Positions 34,052-43,925 are shown, numbered from the stretch's first letter. The stretch is DNA of 44,548 nucleotides from Clostridium sp. UBA4108 (GCA_002381695.1 DFXM01000013.1:1-44548), one strand, 5' to 3'. Made by a program: numbers and translations. Notes: a model not told the origin generated them from the letters alone.

Positions 34052-36490
34052 ATGGCAAAATACGGAACTGTTGTTGATAATAAGTGGCAACAAAAATGGG
34101 AAGAAACAGAACTTTATAAATTTGATGAAAGTAAAATGGATAAAAAATTATACGTTCTTGAGATGTTTTCATATCCTTCTGGCAGCCAATTACATGCTGG
34201 TCACTGGTTTAACTATGGACCTGTGGATTCTTGGGCTAGAATGAAAAGAATGCAAGGATATAACGTATTCCAACCTATGGGATTCGATGCCTTTGGTCTA
34301 CCAGCTGAAAACTATGCTATAAAGACAGGTGTTCACCCTAAAGATTCAACAGATAAAAATATAGAAACCATGGAAAAGCAACTTAAAGCTATGGGAGCTA
34401 TGTTTAACTGGGAAAATGAAGTGGTTACCTGTAGCCCTGATTACTATAAATGGACTCAATGGTTATTTTTAAAACTATATGAAAAAGGACTTGCTTATAG
34501 AAAGAATGCTCCAGTAAACTGGTGCCCAAGTTGTAATACAGTACTTGCTAATGAACAAGTGCTAGATGGAGTTTGTGAAAGATGTAGTAGCGAAGTTACT
34601 AAAAAAAATCTTACCCAATGGTTTCTAAAAATCACTGACTATGCTGATGAACTTCTAGAAATGATTGATACCCTTGACTGGCCTGAAAAAACAAAGGCTA
34701 TGCAAAAGCATTGGATTGGAAAATCTATAGGTTCTGAAGTAACCTTTAAAGTTGAGAACTCTAGCCTTTCCTTCGATGTATTTACTACAAGAGTAGACAC
34801 ATTATTTGGAGTTACCTATGTAGTTATAGCTCCTGAAAATGAAATGGTAGATGAATTAACTATAGAAGAAAATAAAAACGCCATAGAAGCATATAAAGAA
34901 GCTTCTAAAAAGCAATCAGATATTGAAAGACAATCTATAACCAGAGAAAAAACTGGTGTATTCACTGGCTCTTATGCTATAAATCCTATAAATGGAAGAA
35001 AAGTGCCCATTTGGATAGGTGATTATGTATTAAATACCTATGGTACTGGAGCTGTTATGGCTGTACCTGCTCATGACGAGCGTGACTTTACCTTTGCAAA
35101 AAAATATAATTTACCTATAGAAAGAGTTATAAAAGGTGGAGAAGGTCTTCCATTCACTGAGTATGGTCCTATGGTTAATAGTGGTGAATTTAACGACTTA
35201 CAGGGTGATGAAGCTAAAGAAGCTGTAGTAACTGAATTAGAGAAAAAAGGTCTTGGTAAAAAGAAGGTTAACTTTAGACTTCGTGATTGGCTTGTTTCTA
35301 GACAAAGGTACTGGGGCGCTCCTATTCCGATAGTTCACTGCGATAAATGTGGAATAGTTCCAATTCCAGAATCACAACTTCCTGTAGAACTTCCATATGA
35401 TGTGGAATTTGCACCAGATGGTAAATCTCCTCTCGCAAAATGTGATGAATTTATTAACACAACTTGTCCAAAATGTGGAGGCACAGCTCATAGAGAAGCA
35501 GACACTCTAGATACCTTTGTATGTTCTTCTTTCTACTATTTAAGATATATAGATAATAAGAATAATGAAAAATGCTTTGATACTGAACTTGCAAACAGTA
35601 TGCTCCCAGTTGATAAATATGTAGGTGGACCTGAGCATGCATGTATGCATCTTCTATATGCTAGATTTATCACAAAAGCATTAAGAGATATGGGTTATAT
35701 AAACTTTGATGAGCCATTCTTATCACTTACTCATCAAGGATTAATTCTAGGACCAGATGGACAGAAAATGAGTAAATCTAAAGGAAATACTATCTCTCCT
35801 GATGATTACATTAAAGAATTTGGTGCCGATGTATTTAGAATGTATCTAATGTTTGGTTTTGGCTACACTGATGGTGGTGCTTGGAGTGATGATGGAATAA
35901 AAGCTATAGGTAGATTTATTGATAGAATTGAAAGAACTATTGAAAACTCTATATCAGAGATAAATTGTAAAACATCTGTTAAAGACACTGTAGATACTGC
36001 CGAAAAAGAACTTAATTATTGGAGACATTTTGCTATAAAAGGTGTTAGTGAAGATGCTGAAAAACTTCAATTTAACACTGCTATTGCAAGAATGATGGAA
36101 TTCACTAATACTCTTTCTAAATATCTAAATGAAGACATTAAAAACACTAATTTCTTAAAAGAAACTCTTATAGATTATATTAAATTGCTTGCTCCATTTG
36201 CTCCACATTTTAGTGAAGAGCAATGGGAAAATCTTGGCATGAGTTATTCTATTTTTAATGAAGCATGGCCAACATTTGATCCTTCAGCTTTAATCAGAGA
36301 TGAAGTAGAAATAGCAATTCAAATTAATGGTAAGATTAAAGCTAAAATTTATGTGCCTACATCATTAGGAGAAGATGAAATTAAAGAGGCAGCCCTTAAC
36401 AATGAAAATATTAAAACAGCCCTTGAAGGAAAGACTGTTAGAAAAGTTATAGTAATAAAGGGAAGACTTGTTAATATAGTTGCCAATTAG
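34052..36490 (+). CDS. leuS: Leucyl-tRNA synthetase
   Basis: 812 residues, class I. HIGH-like motif H-A-G-H-W (about 48-52), KMSKS at about 571-575 (GQKMSKSKGNTISPDDYI), CP1 editing domain with VFTTRVDTLFGVTYVVIAPE and YGTGAVMAVPAHDERD, and Cys pairs of zinc sites (CPSCNTVL..CERC; CDKCG; CPKCGG). The C-terminal domain ends in VRKVIVIKGRLVNIV. Start ATG 34052 after AGGAGG. Controlled by the T-box upstream. Confidence 0.97.
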   Translation: MAKYGTVVDNKWQQKWEETELYKFDESKMDKKLYVLEMFSYPSGSQLHAGHWFNYGPVDSWARMKRMQGYNVFQPMGFDAFGLPAENYAIKTGVHPKDSTDKNIETMEKQLKAMGAMFNWENEVVTCSPDYYKWTQWLFLKLYEKGLAYRKNAPVNWCPSCNTVLANEQVLDGVCERCSSEVTKKNLTQWFLKITDYADELLEMIDTLDWPEKTKAMQKHWIGKSIGSEVTFKVENSSLSFDVFTTRVDTLFGVTYVVIAPENEMVDELTIEENKNAIEAYKEASKKQSDIERQSITREKTGVFTGSYAINPINGRKVPIWIGDYVLNTYGTGAVMAVPAHDERDFTFAKKYNLPIERVIKGGEGLPFTEYGPMVNSGEFNDLQGDEAKEAVVTELEKKGLGKKKVNFRLRDWLVSRQRYWGAPIPIVHCDKCGIVPIPESQLPVELPYDVEFAPDGKSPLAKCDEFINTTCPKCGGTAHREADTLDTFVCSSFYYLRYIDNKNNEKCFDTELANSMLPVDKYVGGPEHACMHLLYARFITKALRDMGYINFDEPFLSLTHQGLILGPDGQKMSKSKGNTISPDDYIKEFGADVFRMYLMFGFGYTDGGAWSDDGIKAIGRFIDRIERTIENSISEINCKTSVKDTVDTAEKELNYWRHFAIKGVSEDAEKLQFNTAIARMMEFTNTLSKYLNEDIKNTNFLKETLIDYIKLLAPFAPHFSEEQWENLGMSYSIFNEAWPTFDPSALIRDEVEIAIQINGKIKAKIYVPTSLGEDEIKEAALNNENIKTALEGKTVRKVIVIKGRLVNIVAN

Positions 36491-36491
36491 T

Positions 36492-36528
36492 AAAAAAGAA
36501 GTTCACCGTTAATGTGAACTTCTTTTTT
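36492..36528. terminator. Bidirectional terminator after leuS
   Basis: 15-bp arms (36492-36506, 36514-36528) of AAAAAAGAAGTTCAC and its complement around a 7-nt loop. Confidence 0.9.
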
Positions 36529-36562
36529 ATGTTTGATATCCTCTTAATGTTATATTAACTTA

Positions 36563-36994
36563 TTATTTACTACTTTGAGATACAGGAATTTTTCTATATA
36601 CATGCTCACTATTTTTATTTAATGAAGTATTTCTATATACCAGTATATATTTACTCTCCTCATCCTCGCCTGGTTGTATTCTTGTATTTTTAATCTTCCC
36701 CTTAGAGCCGTCCTTATGCCATACCTTTAATAAATAAGTACTCTCGCAATCTAAAGGTCCGAATAAAAATTGACCAAATTCATCAGTAAAAGTGTGCCCT
36801 ATAGGAGCTATGCTACTTGGATCATTTTGATCCCTTAGCAACACTAGCTTAACCACTGCATTTTCCACAGGGGTTCTATCTTCATCTACAACTACTCCAT
36901 AGATAACTTTCTTATGATTCTTTCTATGTAATATAATTGTGTCAAATTCTCTCTCTCTAATATCTCCATCTACTTTTAAAAGCTGCTCTGTCAT
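36563..36994 (-). CDS. Carboxypeptidase-regulatory-like domain protein
   Basis: 143 residues. The central part VIYGVVVDEDRTPVENAVVKLVLL and TFTDEFGQFLFGPLDCESTYLLKVWHKDG is a typical CarboxypepD_reg / Cna-B-like beta sandwich used in surface or coat proteins. No signal peptide is seen, so it could be a coat or internal structural protein; clostridial spore-surface proteins often look like this, but that is a guess. Start ATG at 36994 with AGAGGT. Adjacent gene is a small alarmone synthetase, 74 nt upstream in the same direction. Confidence 0.72.
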   Translation of the reverse strand: MTEQLLKVDGDIREREFDTIILHRKNHKKVIYGVVVDEDRTPVENAVVKLVLLRDQNDPSSIAPIGHTFTDEFGQFLFGPLDCESTYLLKVWHKDGSKGKIKNTRIQPGEDEESKYILVYRNTSLNKNSEHVYRKIPVSQSSK

Positions 36995-37068
36995 AAAATA
37001 CCTCTATTAATTGATTTGATTTTATTATATGAAGAGCTTCTATGTTTTGAAACTATATATATATATTA

Positions 37069-37857
37069 TTATTTGTAACGTTCTAGAGCTTTTTTGGTTT
37101 CCCCCAAAAGACTAGTAAGCTCAAATACTTCCCCAACCTCTAAAAGTTTATTTAGCTGCTCTGTAAATCTTGATGCCTCTGCTATCTTACCCAAAGAGGA
37201 TAGTGTTAAAATATTTTCTACTATGTTACTTACAAGAGAAGACTTTACCTCAAATAATTTTTGAGCATCTTTTATTTCATCTTTTATGATTAACATCTGT
37301 TGATCCAACTGAAATGCTGCATCTGCAGCATTTTTAAGCTTATATCTTATATCTGGGGGTATATCATGCTTATATTTGTAATTTAAAGAATGTTCCACCG
37401 TAGCCCAAAAGTTCATAGCAAGAGTTCTAATTTGAAATTCTGCTAAAATTTCACACATACCATCAGACATATTAACGGGATATTTAATAATCATATGATA
37501 GCTCCTATATCCACTAGGTTTTACATTAGTTACATAGTCTTTTTCGTAGATAATTTTCATGTCTTTTCTCTGTCTAATTAAATCTACTACCTTATCAATA
37601 TCATCTACAAACTGGCACATCACTCTTATTCCAGCTATATCTTCCATTTCATATTGTATTCTATCAAGAGGAATATTAAATTTATTTGACTTTTCTAATA
37701 TACTTGAAACTTCCTTCACCCTTCCTGTGACAAATTCTATAGGTGAATATTCATTCTTTCTCCTTAATTCTCTTCTTATACTCCTGAATTTAACTTTTAA
37801 TTCCTCTACTGCTTGTTCATAAGGGATTAAGAATTTTTTCCATTCCATTGCAGCCAT
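37069..37857 (-). CDS. Small alarmone synthetase (RelQ-type)
   Basis: 262 residues: a (p)ppGpp synthetase domain without hydrolase or regulatory domains. Motifs RIQYEMEDIAGIRVMCQF, VKPSGYRSYHMIIKYP, EFQIRTLAMNFWATVEHSLNYKY are those of the GTP pyrophosphokinase fold, transferring pyrophosphate from ATP to GTP/GDP. A C-terminal helical part (AADAAFQLDQQMLIIKDEI...) likely mediates oligomers. The start chosen is ATG 37857 (MAAMEWKK), 9 nt after AAAGGA; the ATG at 37866 touches that site. Confidence 0.9.
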   Translation of the reverse strand: MAAMEWKKFLIPYEQAVEELKVKFRSIRRELRRKNEYSPIEFVTGRVKEVSSILEKSNKFNIPLDRIQYEMEDIAGIRVMCQFVDDIDKVVDLIRQRKDMKIIYEKDYVTNVKPSGYRSYHMIIKYPVNMSDGMCEILAEFQIRTLAMNFWATVEHSLNYKYKHDIPPDIRYKLKNAADAAFQLDQQMLIIKDEIKDAQKLFEVKSSLVSNIVENILTLSSLGKIAEASRFTEQLNKLLEVGEVFELTSLLGETKKALERYK

Positions 37858-38017
37858 ACTCGTCATTCCTTTACATCCTATTTAAAATTAATAACACATA
37901 ATATTATATCATATCTTTTCTATAGTCTAGTAATTTTATGTAATAAAGTAATCTTATATGATATAATATATAGAATAGATTTTTTTGTAGAATTTTGCAA
38001 TATTAGGGGGTAGTAGT

Positions 38018-38932
38018 ATGGAAAATTTATTTTCTGGACTTGAAAATTTAGGATTTAATAATATAAATATTAAAGATATATATGATGTAGATAAGAAAGA
38101 ACCTCAACTTCCTCTCCCCTCAACTTCTACCACTCTAATTTATGATATCACCGTAACTTGTCCTGTATGTGATCACACATTTAAAGAAAAAGCTGTAAAA
38201 ACATCTAGCTATAAAATAGATAGTAAGGATTCAGATTTGTTTATCCGATATAGTATTATAAATCCCTATTTTTATGAAGTATGGATTTGTCCAAGCTGTG
38301 GATATAGCTCTATCAAAGTAGATTTTGATAAAATAAATCAAAATCAGAAAGAACTTATTCTTAAAAACATTTCTCCAAAATTCAGAAATAAAATATATAC
38401 TACACCCTACGATGTAAATATAGCTATTGAAAGATATAAGTTAGCTCTTATTAATTCTGTATTTATGGAGAGTAAAGCTAGCCGAAAAGCTATGGTCTGC
38501 CTAAAACTTGCATGGATGTATAGATTGCTGAATAATGATAAACCTAACAAAGATGAAACAAAATTTTTAGAACAGGCATTAAAAGGTTTTGAAAATGCTT
38601 ACTTAACGGAATATTTCCCATTATATGGTATGGATAAATTTTTATGTATGTATCTTATTGGAGAGCTGAATAAAAAAACAGGAAATTATGACGAAGCCTT
38701 AAGCTGGCTTAGCAGTGTGATAATTGGTAAAAATGTAAAACAGAACTTAAAAGAATTAGCAAGAACTGAAAGAGATGCTATAAAAGAAGAACTATCATTA
38801 AGAGAAGAAATCAAAACTTCATCTCTTTCTGGAAATATCTCTTTAGAATTAAGTGATGAGTTATCTGAAATAGAACCAGCAAAAAAAAAGGAAAGAACTT
38901 CATCTATATTACAATTTTTTAGAAGAAAATGA
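38018..38932 (+). CDS. DUF2225 protein with zinc-ribbon-like cysteines
   Basis: 304 residues. Two Cys pairs, TCPVCDHTF (about 49-52) and ICPSCGYSS (about 90-93), probably hold one metal; then helical TPR-like repeats (AIERYKLALINSVFMESKASRKAMVCLKLAWMYRLL; YDEALSWLSSVI). The basic C terminus is variable. DUF2225 members are common in clostridia; function is unknown. Start ATG 38018 after AGGGGGT; own terminator follows. Confidence 0.85.
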   Translation: MENLFSGLENLGFNNINIKDIYDVDKKEPQLPLPSTSTTLIYDITVTCPVCDHTFKEKAVKTSSYKIDSKDSDLFIRYSIINPYFYEVWICPSCGYSSIKVDFDKINQNQKELILKNISPKFRNKIYTTPYDVNIAIERYKLALINSVFMESKASRKAMVCLKLAWMYRLLNNDKPNKDETKFLEQALKGFENAYLTEYFPLYGMDKFLCMYLIGELNKKTGNYDEALSWLSSVIIGKNVKQNLKELARTERDAIKEELSLREEIKTSSLSGNISLELSDELSEIEPAKKKERTSSILQFFRRK

Positions 38933-38961
38933 ATTATATTCCTATAAGACGTCTTTAAAAA

Positions 38962-39005
38962 AATAACTAGTCAATCTAATTGTATATTTGACCAGTTATT
39001 TTTAT
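38962..39005 (+). terminator. Intrinsic terminator after the DUF2225 gene
   Basis: AATAACTAGTCAA pairs with TTGACCAGTTATT (one mismatch) and is followed by a T-rich run. Confidence 0.8.
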
Positions 39006-39043
39006 TCTGGTGACTTAATCCACTTTGAGAAATAAGGATGTCC

Positions 39044-39733
39044 TTAATCTAATATCTTTATAGGTGAAAAACTTATATAATCACAGGATGTCAATATATA
39101 CTGTATCCCATTTTTCTCTTCACAGAAGGCATTTGCTAGACCTGCACTATGAAGATGTCCATATATAAGCTTTTCCACTGGATACTCCTCTAACAATCTT
39201 GTAAATCCAGTATCTTCCCCCTGTTGAGATGTGGGAGGGTAGTGAAGCATTGCTATTATCTTTTTATATCCTGCCTTTACTGCACTATCTAAAGATAATT
39301 TCAATCTAATTAATTCTCTGTCATATATTTTTTTATCATGAGCAGTAAATTTTGAATTATATTCTGTAACCCACCCTCTACTTCCGCAAATTGCATAGTC
39401 CTCATATATAAAAAAGTTATTTTGAATAAAATCCATTCCTTCAAACATAGCATTTAATTTTGTAATACTAGTCCACCAGTAATCATGATTTCCCCTAACA
39501 AAAACCTTTCTTCCAGGAAGTTTATTAATAAATTCTAGATCCAATTTTCCATTCTCCACGTTCATGGACCAAGAAATATCTCCAGCCACTAATACTGTAT
39601 CATCCTTTGAAACTATTTCCATCCAATTCTCTTTTATTTGTTCATGATGATTACACCATTTATATCCAAAAATATCCATGGGTTTATCCTCTGTTAACGC
39701 TAAATGAAGATCCGCTATTGCATATAAAGCCAT
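39044..39733 (-). CDS. Calcineurin-like metallophosphoesterase
   Basis: 229 residues. Metal-ligand motifs are in order: DLHLA near the N terminus, VLVAGDISWS, VRGNHDYWW, MLHYPPTSQ and YGHLHSA. A dinuclear-metal phosphoesterase; substrate unknown. The start chosen is ATG 39733 (MALYAIADLHL), preceded by GGGTGATG; the upstream start at 39748 overlaps the stop of the FlhB-like gene and has less support. Possibly co-transcribed with that gene and the FliK-like gene. Confidence 0.88.
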   Translation of the reverse strand: MALYAIADLHLALTEDKPMDIFGYKWCNHHEQIKENWMEIVSKDDTVLVAGDISWSMNVENGKLDLEFINKLPGRKVFVRGNHDYWWTSITKLNAMFEGMDFIQNNFFIYEDYAICGSRGWVTEYNSKFTAHDKKIYDRELIRLKLSLDSAVKAGYKKIIAMLHYPPTSQQGEDTGFTRLLEEYPVEKLIYGHLHSAGLANAFCEEKNGIQYILTSCDYISFSPIKILD

Positions 39734-39747
39734 ATTTACATCACCCA

Positions 39748-40014
39748 CTATCTATATTTACTATCTACCTCCATAATATAAGCTATTATCTTGGCAACTA
39801 CATCATACAATTCATACGGTATTTCATCTCCTACATCAACCTTAGTAAGCATATTAGCAAGTTCTTCATTATATACTATGGGCACTTTATTCTCTTCTGC
39901 TTTTTCAATAATTTTATCTGCAACTCTTCCCATCCCACTTGCTGTAACCTTTGGTGCTGTTTGCCCGTAGTCATATTTAAGGGCTGCAGCTTTTTTCTTA
40001 TTGGAATTATTCAT
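39748..40014 (-). CDS. FlhB C-terminal-domain-like protein (YlqH type)
   Basis: 88 residues matching only the cytoplasmic FlhB/EscU type III export domain: AAALKYDYGQTAPKVTASGMGRVADKIIEKAEENKVPIVYNEELANML. It lacks the membrane part and the autocleaving NPTH motif (here TASG at the equivalent place). Stand-alone copies paired with a FliK-like gene are known from Firmicutes (ylqH/ylqG style) and need not be flagellar. Start ATG at 40014. The FliK-like gene ends 15 nt upstream. Confidence 0.87.
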   Translation of the reverse strand: MNNSNKKKAAALKYDYGQTAPKVTASGMGRVADKIIEKAEENKVPIVYNEELANMLTKVDVGDEIPYELYDVVAKIIAYIMEVDSKYR

Positions 40015-40029
40015 ATAAAACTCCCTTCA

Positions 40030-41763
40030 CTATACCCTTACATTTAAAGATGAAAAATCTTCATCTTCAAAAAATGTTCTACAGTTAGCAAATGAAAAAT
40101 CTTGTTTTCTTTCTTTAATTTTCACTTTGAAGTTATATTGATTCGTAGATAAATCTTCTAATAATTTTTCTTTGAATATATCTAACAATTTTACAAATTG
40201 AGCTTCAGCTTCTATATCTATACTCGCTGAATTATTTAGTACTGTTATATATGCATCTACCGTGTTCATATATATAGTTGAAACACTAGTAGCTATTTTT
40301 ATGTTATTAGAATCTATTTTTTTCCCTTTTGCTCTCTCATCTTTTATAACTAGTTTACAATCATAGTTCTCTTCTTTCACATTTACAGGTATATCTAAAT
40401 AGTAATAATTGTTATTAAGGGTATTAAACAATTTAAATTCATTAAATCGCCCTTCTAACAAGTTAAATATTTTAGAAATATTTTCACTATCATTATTAGA
40501 TAGTTTTAACATTTCACTTATATTGGTTTTTAATAGATTCAATTTATCCTTTATTTCTTCTTTAACTATACTCTCATTAATCTTATTATCAAAATTAAAC
40601 AACTGATTAACATCCTTAAGTAGCTTTTCTGTTATAGAATTTCTATTTAATTGACTATTAACCATAGTATCCTCTTTTGATGGTAAAATACTATTTTCAT
40701 TCTTAACTATAACTTCACTTTTATGAGTCATTTTGTTTTCTTTAACAATAGCTTCATTCCTGTTAATAGCTTTATCTTCTTTAATAAATTTTTCTAATTT
40801 CTCTTCTACTTCAATACCTAGTTGAGATATCTTCGCTTCATTTTCCTGTTTAATTGCTTCTTCTTTAACAGGGTTTTGCATTGAATTATTAGATTCTATA
40901 TTATTATCCTTATAAAATATATTATTATCCTTGTTCAATATATTATTATTATCCTTGCTCAATATATTGTTTTTTGTCATTGCATCGTTATAATTTGTAT
41001 TGGTCATAGTCTTATTATTGCCTTGAATTTCATTTTTAATAAATTCTTTTACTTCATCTATATTATTAAATAAGTTAAAATCCTTGTCCACTATATTCTT
41101 AAAAGCTTTTATATTATCTTCAGTAAATTCTATACCATTTTCCTTCATTAAAAGCAATTTGTTTAAATCTAAACCTCCAATTTCTTTAAAAAAGCTTTGT
41201 AATGTTTCTTTTATAAACGTTCCTTTAGGAGTGTTCTCATCTACGCCCTTAGAGTTTAGGTATTTATTAATAAAACTATTAACTTCGTCATCAGATGAAT
41301 TTGCCTTTTCAATGAATTCATTTAAAGCTTTAATCTCTACAAAATTTTCTTCATTAAGAGGTATGCTATGCTTTAGCATTCCTTTAAGGATGTTTATATC
41401 TTCTTTATCTACAGTAAAATCTAAATTTTTCATTAAGTCGTCTATTAAATCACCAAGAATTTCACTATTTTTTTCTCCAGTGCCTTTATTTTGTTCAGAT
41501 AAAATTTTTAGTATTAAATTTCCTCCGTCAAAACCATCCACTACAAATTTAAATAAATAGTTATCTAGCGGATTATTTAAAAAGCCTTCCACTTTGGCAG
41601 GGAATACTCTTCCATCTAATAGTTTTATTATAACATCCTTAGTATCTCCATCAAGTCTCAATACTCTGGCTGAAAAAGTATCATCTTTCTTAAACGATAG
41701 TTTATTAAACTCTTGTTTTGTAGTATAATTTTGTACCATGTTTATTTTCCATAATCCTGTCAT
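40030..41763 (-). CDS. FliK-like large protein with low-complexity middle
   Basis: 577 residues, no signal peptide. The N-terminal beta-rich segment FSARVLRLDGDTKDVIIKLLDGRVFPAKVEGF and the C-terminal domain (LDIPVNVKEENYDCKLVIKDER...SIDIEAEAQFVKLLDIFKEKL...NYNFKVK) resemble hook-length control-like C domains; the middle is Asn/Lys/Glu-rich with KDNNI repeats. The gene partner is the FlhB-C-like protein downstream. Start ATG 41763 after GAGGAGGTG. Function unknown outside flagella; no flagellar genes are in the window. Confidence 0.7.
   Translation of the reverse strand: MTGLWKINMVQNYTTKQEFNKLSFKKDDTFSARVLRLDGDTKDVIIKLLDGRVFPAKVEGFLNNPLDNYLFKFVVDGFDGGNLILKILSEQNKGTGEKNSEILGDLIDDLMKNLDFTVDKEDINILKGMLKHSIPLNEENFVEIKALNEFIEKANSSDDEVNSFINKYLNSKGVDENTPKGTFIKETLQSFFKEIGGLDLNKLLLMKENGIEFTEDNIKAFKNIVDKDFNLFNNIDEVKEFIKNEIQGNNKTMTNTNYNDAMTKNNILSKDNNNILNKDNNIFYKDNNIESNNSMQNPVKEEAIKQENEAKISQLGIEVEEKLEKFIKEDKAINRNEAIVKENKMTHKSEVIVKNENSILPSKEDTMVNSQLNRNSITEKLLKDVNQLFNFDNKINESIVKEEIKDKLNLLKTNISEMLKLSNNDSENISKIFNLLEGRFNEFKLFNTLNNNYYYLDIPVNVKEENYDCKLVIKDERAKGKKIDSNNIKIATSVSTIYMNTVDAYITVLNNSASIDIEAEAQFVKLLDIFKEKLLEDLSTNQYNFKVKIKERKQDFSFANCRTFFEDEDFSSLNVRV
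40899..40970. repeat. Short tandem repeats inside the FliK-like gene
   Basis: Three imperfect copies of about 21-24 bp (TTATTATCCTTGTTCAATAT and variants) encode repeated K-D-N-N-I/N-I-L-N motifs. In-frame repeats suggest slippage-driven length variation of the linker. Confidence 0.65.
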
Positions 41764-41840
41764 AAGTACACCTCCTCACTTACATTAATCGTATATTTAA
41801 TATTTTTATGAATATGTAATCTATATAAATATTAATAAAT

Positions 41841-41865
41841 AGGAGTATACCTAAGGCATACTCCT
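41841..41865 (-). terminator. Terminator after tyrS
   Basis: AGGAGTATGCC pairs with GGTATACTCCT (one G-T) around TTA directly after the tyrS stop; the trailing T-content is moderate. Confidence 0.75.
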
Positions 41866-41870
41866 AAATT

Positions 41871-43091
41871 CTATGCTATTATCAATTTGTAGAATTTCTT
41901 TTTTCCTCTTTTAATTAGAGCAAAACCATCTTTTAAGTAGCATTCATTAAAGTTTGCATTCACATCAATTATCTTTTCATCGTTTATTGTAAGTCCACCT
42001 TGTTGTATAAGTCTTCTTGCTTCACTCTTTGATGGTACTATAGCTGTACTCACTAATATATCTAGAATTAAGGAATCTTTCATGTCTTCTGATATTTCTA
42101 CTGTTGGAACATTTTCCATATCTGCTCCACCTGCAAATAATGCTTCTGCAGCTTTCTTCGCATTTTCAGCTTCTATTTCTCCATGGATTAACTTTGTAAC
42201 TTCATATGCAAGAACTGTTTTTGCTTGATTTATTTCAGAACCTTCTAGTGCTGATAATCTTCTTACCTCCTCCATTGGCACAAAAGTAAGTAGACATAAA
42301 CATTTTTCTACATCAGCATCATCAATATTTCTCCAGTATTGGTAGAAATCATAAGGTGAAGTTTTCTCTGAATCCAACCAAACAGCTCCATTTGCTGTCT
42401 TACCCATCTTATTTCCTTCGCTATTAGTTAATAAGCTACAGGTCATTCCATAAGCCGATTTGCCTTCTTTTCTTCTTATAAGTTCCATACCAGCTAAAAT
42501 ATTAGACCACTGATCATCCCCACCTAATTGCATAGTACATCCATGCTTTTGGTTTAATACTAGAAAATCATACCCTTGCATTAGCATATAGTTAAATTCT
42601 AAGAAGGATAATCCTTTCTCTAATCTCTGCTTAAAGCATTCAGCAGTTAACATTCTATTTACTGAGAAATGAACTCCTATATCTCTAATAAAATTAACAT
42701 AATTTAAATCTAAAAGCCAATCTGCATTATTTTCTAATATAGCCTTATCATCGGTAAAATCTATAAGTCTTGATAATTGATTCTTTATACAAGAAATATT
42801 GTGATCTATCTGCTCTTTAGAAAGCATTTGTCTCATATCAGTCCTGCCCGATGGATCTCCAATCATGGCAGTCCCTCCACCAACTAGTGCTATTGGTCTA
42901 TGTCCTGCCTTTTGCATATGTGCCATGAACATCATAGCTATAAAGTGACCTATATGTAAACTATCTGCAGTTGGGTCAAATCCTATATAAAAAGTCACCT
43001 TTTCTTTTTCAAAAATTTCTCTCATTTCTTCCTCGTGAGTTAATTGTTTTAAGAATCCACGTTCTTTTAAAATATCATATACGTTTGCCAT
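41871..43091 (-). CDS. tyrS: Tyrosyl-tRNA synthetase
   Basis: 406 residues, class I. HIGH motif in DSLHIGHFIAMMF, the tyrosine site QGYDFLVLNQKHGCTMQLGGDDQWSNI, KMSKS variant K-M-G-K-T (NKMGKTANGAVWL) and a C-terminal S4 RNA-binding domain (SKSEARRLIQQGGLTINDEKI). Start ATG 43091 after GAGGA. A tyrosine T-box controls it. Confidence 0.96.
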   Translation of the reverse strand: MANVYDILKERGFLKQLTHEEEMREIFEKEKVTFYIGFDPTADSLHIGHFIAMMFMAHMQKAGHRPIALVGGGTAMIGDPSGRTDMRQMLSKEQIDHNISCIKNQLSRLIDFTDDKAILENNADWLLDLNYVNFIRDIGVHFSVNRMLTAECFKQRLEKGLSFLEFNYMLMQGYDFLVLNQKHGCTMQLGGDDQWSNILAGMELIRRKEGKSAYGMTCSLLTNSEGNKMGKTANGAVWLDSEKTSPYDFYQYWRNIDDADVEKCLCLLTFVPMEEVRRLSALEGSEINQAKTVLAYEVTKLIHGEIEAENAKKAAEALFAGGADMENVPTVEISEDMKDSLILDILVSTAIVPSKSEARRLIQQGGLTINDEKIIDVNANFNECYLKDGFALIKRGKKKFYKLIIA

Positions 43092-43214
43092 ATCTAAATC
43101 CTCCTCATTCTTAACACTTTATCTTATGACTAATTTATTTTAATGTCTAATGTTATATATACACATTTTCTAATTAACTATGCGCTTAGATAATTCTTTA
43201 ATTAAAAACAATAA

Positions 43215-43440
43215 AAAGTCCCTAGTTATAAAACTAGGGACGAAAATTCTCCGTGGTACCACCCAAATTGACATCTAAAATATAGATATCCTCTTTTCCT
43301 TAATAACGTCAGGAACCCGTATCAGCCTACTTAAAGTTCAGCCTAAAGTTCAGGAATGTATTTCACTATGTTCCTCCACTAATTTCCACCACCATTAGCT
43401 CTCTTTAAGATTTCCATAATTACTTCTTTCCATCATTACC
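43215..43440 (-). ncRNA. T-box leader of tyrS
   Basis: On the minus strand: stem I with AGAGAGCTAATGGTGGTGG, a specifier context GGCTGATACGGGTTCC carrying tyrosine codon TAC, the T-box GGGTGGTACCACGG (43264-43251) and the terminator GTCCCTAGTT/AACTAGGGAC (43241-43219) with TTTTT. A near-duplicated string CTGAACTTTA occurs twice within stem I. Uncharged tRNA-Tyr should favour read-through. Confidence 0.93.
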
Positions 43441-43514
43441 TTTAATTATATCGATTTAAATACATATTACTATTATTAAGGAAAATTATCAAGTGGAATT
43501 TATATAAAATTACT

Positions 43515-43925
43515 TTAAGCAATATATTTTCTTATACAATTGGGTATATTATTTTCTTCACAACCTATGTTAATATAAAAGTCTATATTAAATTTTTCCG
43601 ATAAATATTCTACTTTAGATAAGACTAACTCCAATGCCTCTTTCTCTCTCCATAAATCATTTAATATTCCATCAATGAAAATATTATCTACATCATAATC
43701 TTTAGATATTATACCGCATAGAAACCCATAGAAATCTTTATAATTATAAATATTAAAGTCTTGTGCGCAAATAAATCTTATGTTTTTGTGTATTTCTAAT
43801 AACACTCTATTACTATCATTTATATACACCAAACTGCCTTTAGAATCCTTGACCTTAGAATTTGCTAGGTCAATCAGTGCCTTTGTTTTTCCAGAGCCTT
43901 TTTGTTTACAAAATACATGAATCAT
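43515..43925 (-). CDS. Small P-loop protein
   Basis: 136 residues. Walker A-like CKQKGSGKTKALIDLAN near residue 5-21 and a hydrophobic strand ending in acidic residues (DVDNIFIDGILNDL) that could be Walker B. The start chosen is ATG 43925 (MIHVFCKQ), about 8 nt after GGGGG. It resembles the nucleotide-binding core of small ATPases, without recognisable added domains. Monocistronic, facing away from the zinc-ribbon gene across 312 nt. Confidence 0.75.
   Translation of the reverse strand: MIHVFCKQKGSGKTKALIDLANSKVKDSKGSLVYINDSNRVLLEIHKNIRFICAQDFNIYNYKDFYGFLCGIISKDYDVDNIFIDGILNDLWREKEALELVLSKVEYLSEKFNIDFYINIGCEENNIPNCIRKYIA

Noticed and set aside
39607..40047. 146-residue frame on the plus strand
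   Set aside because: Antisense to the metallophosphoesterase and FlhB-like genes; the composition mirrors them.
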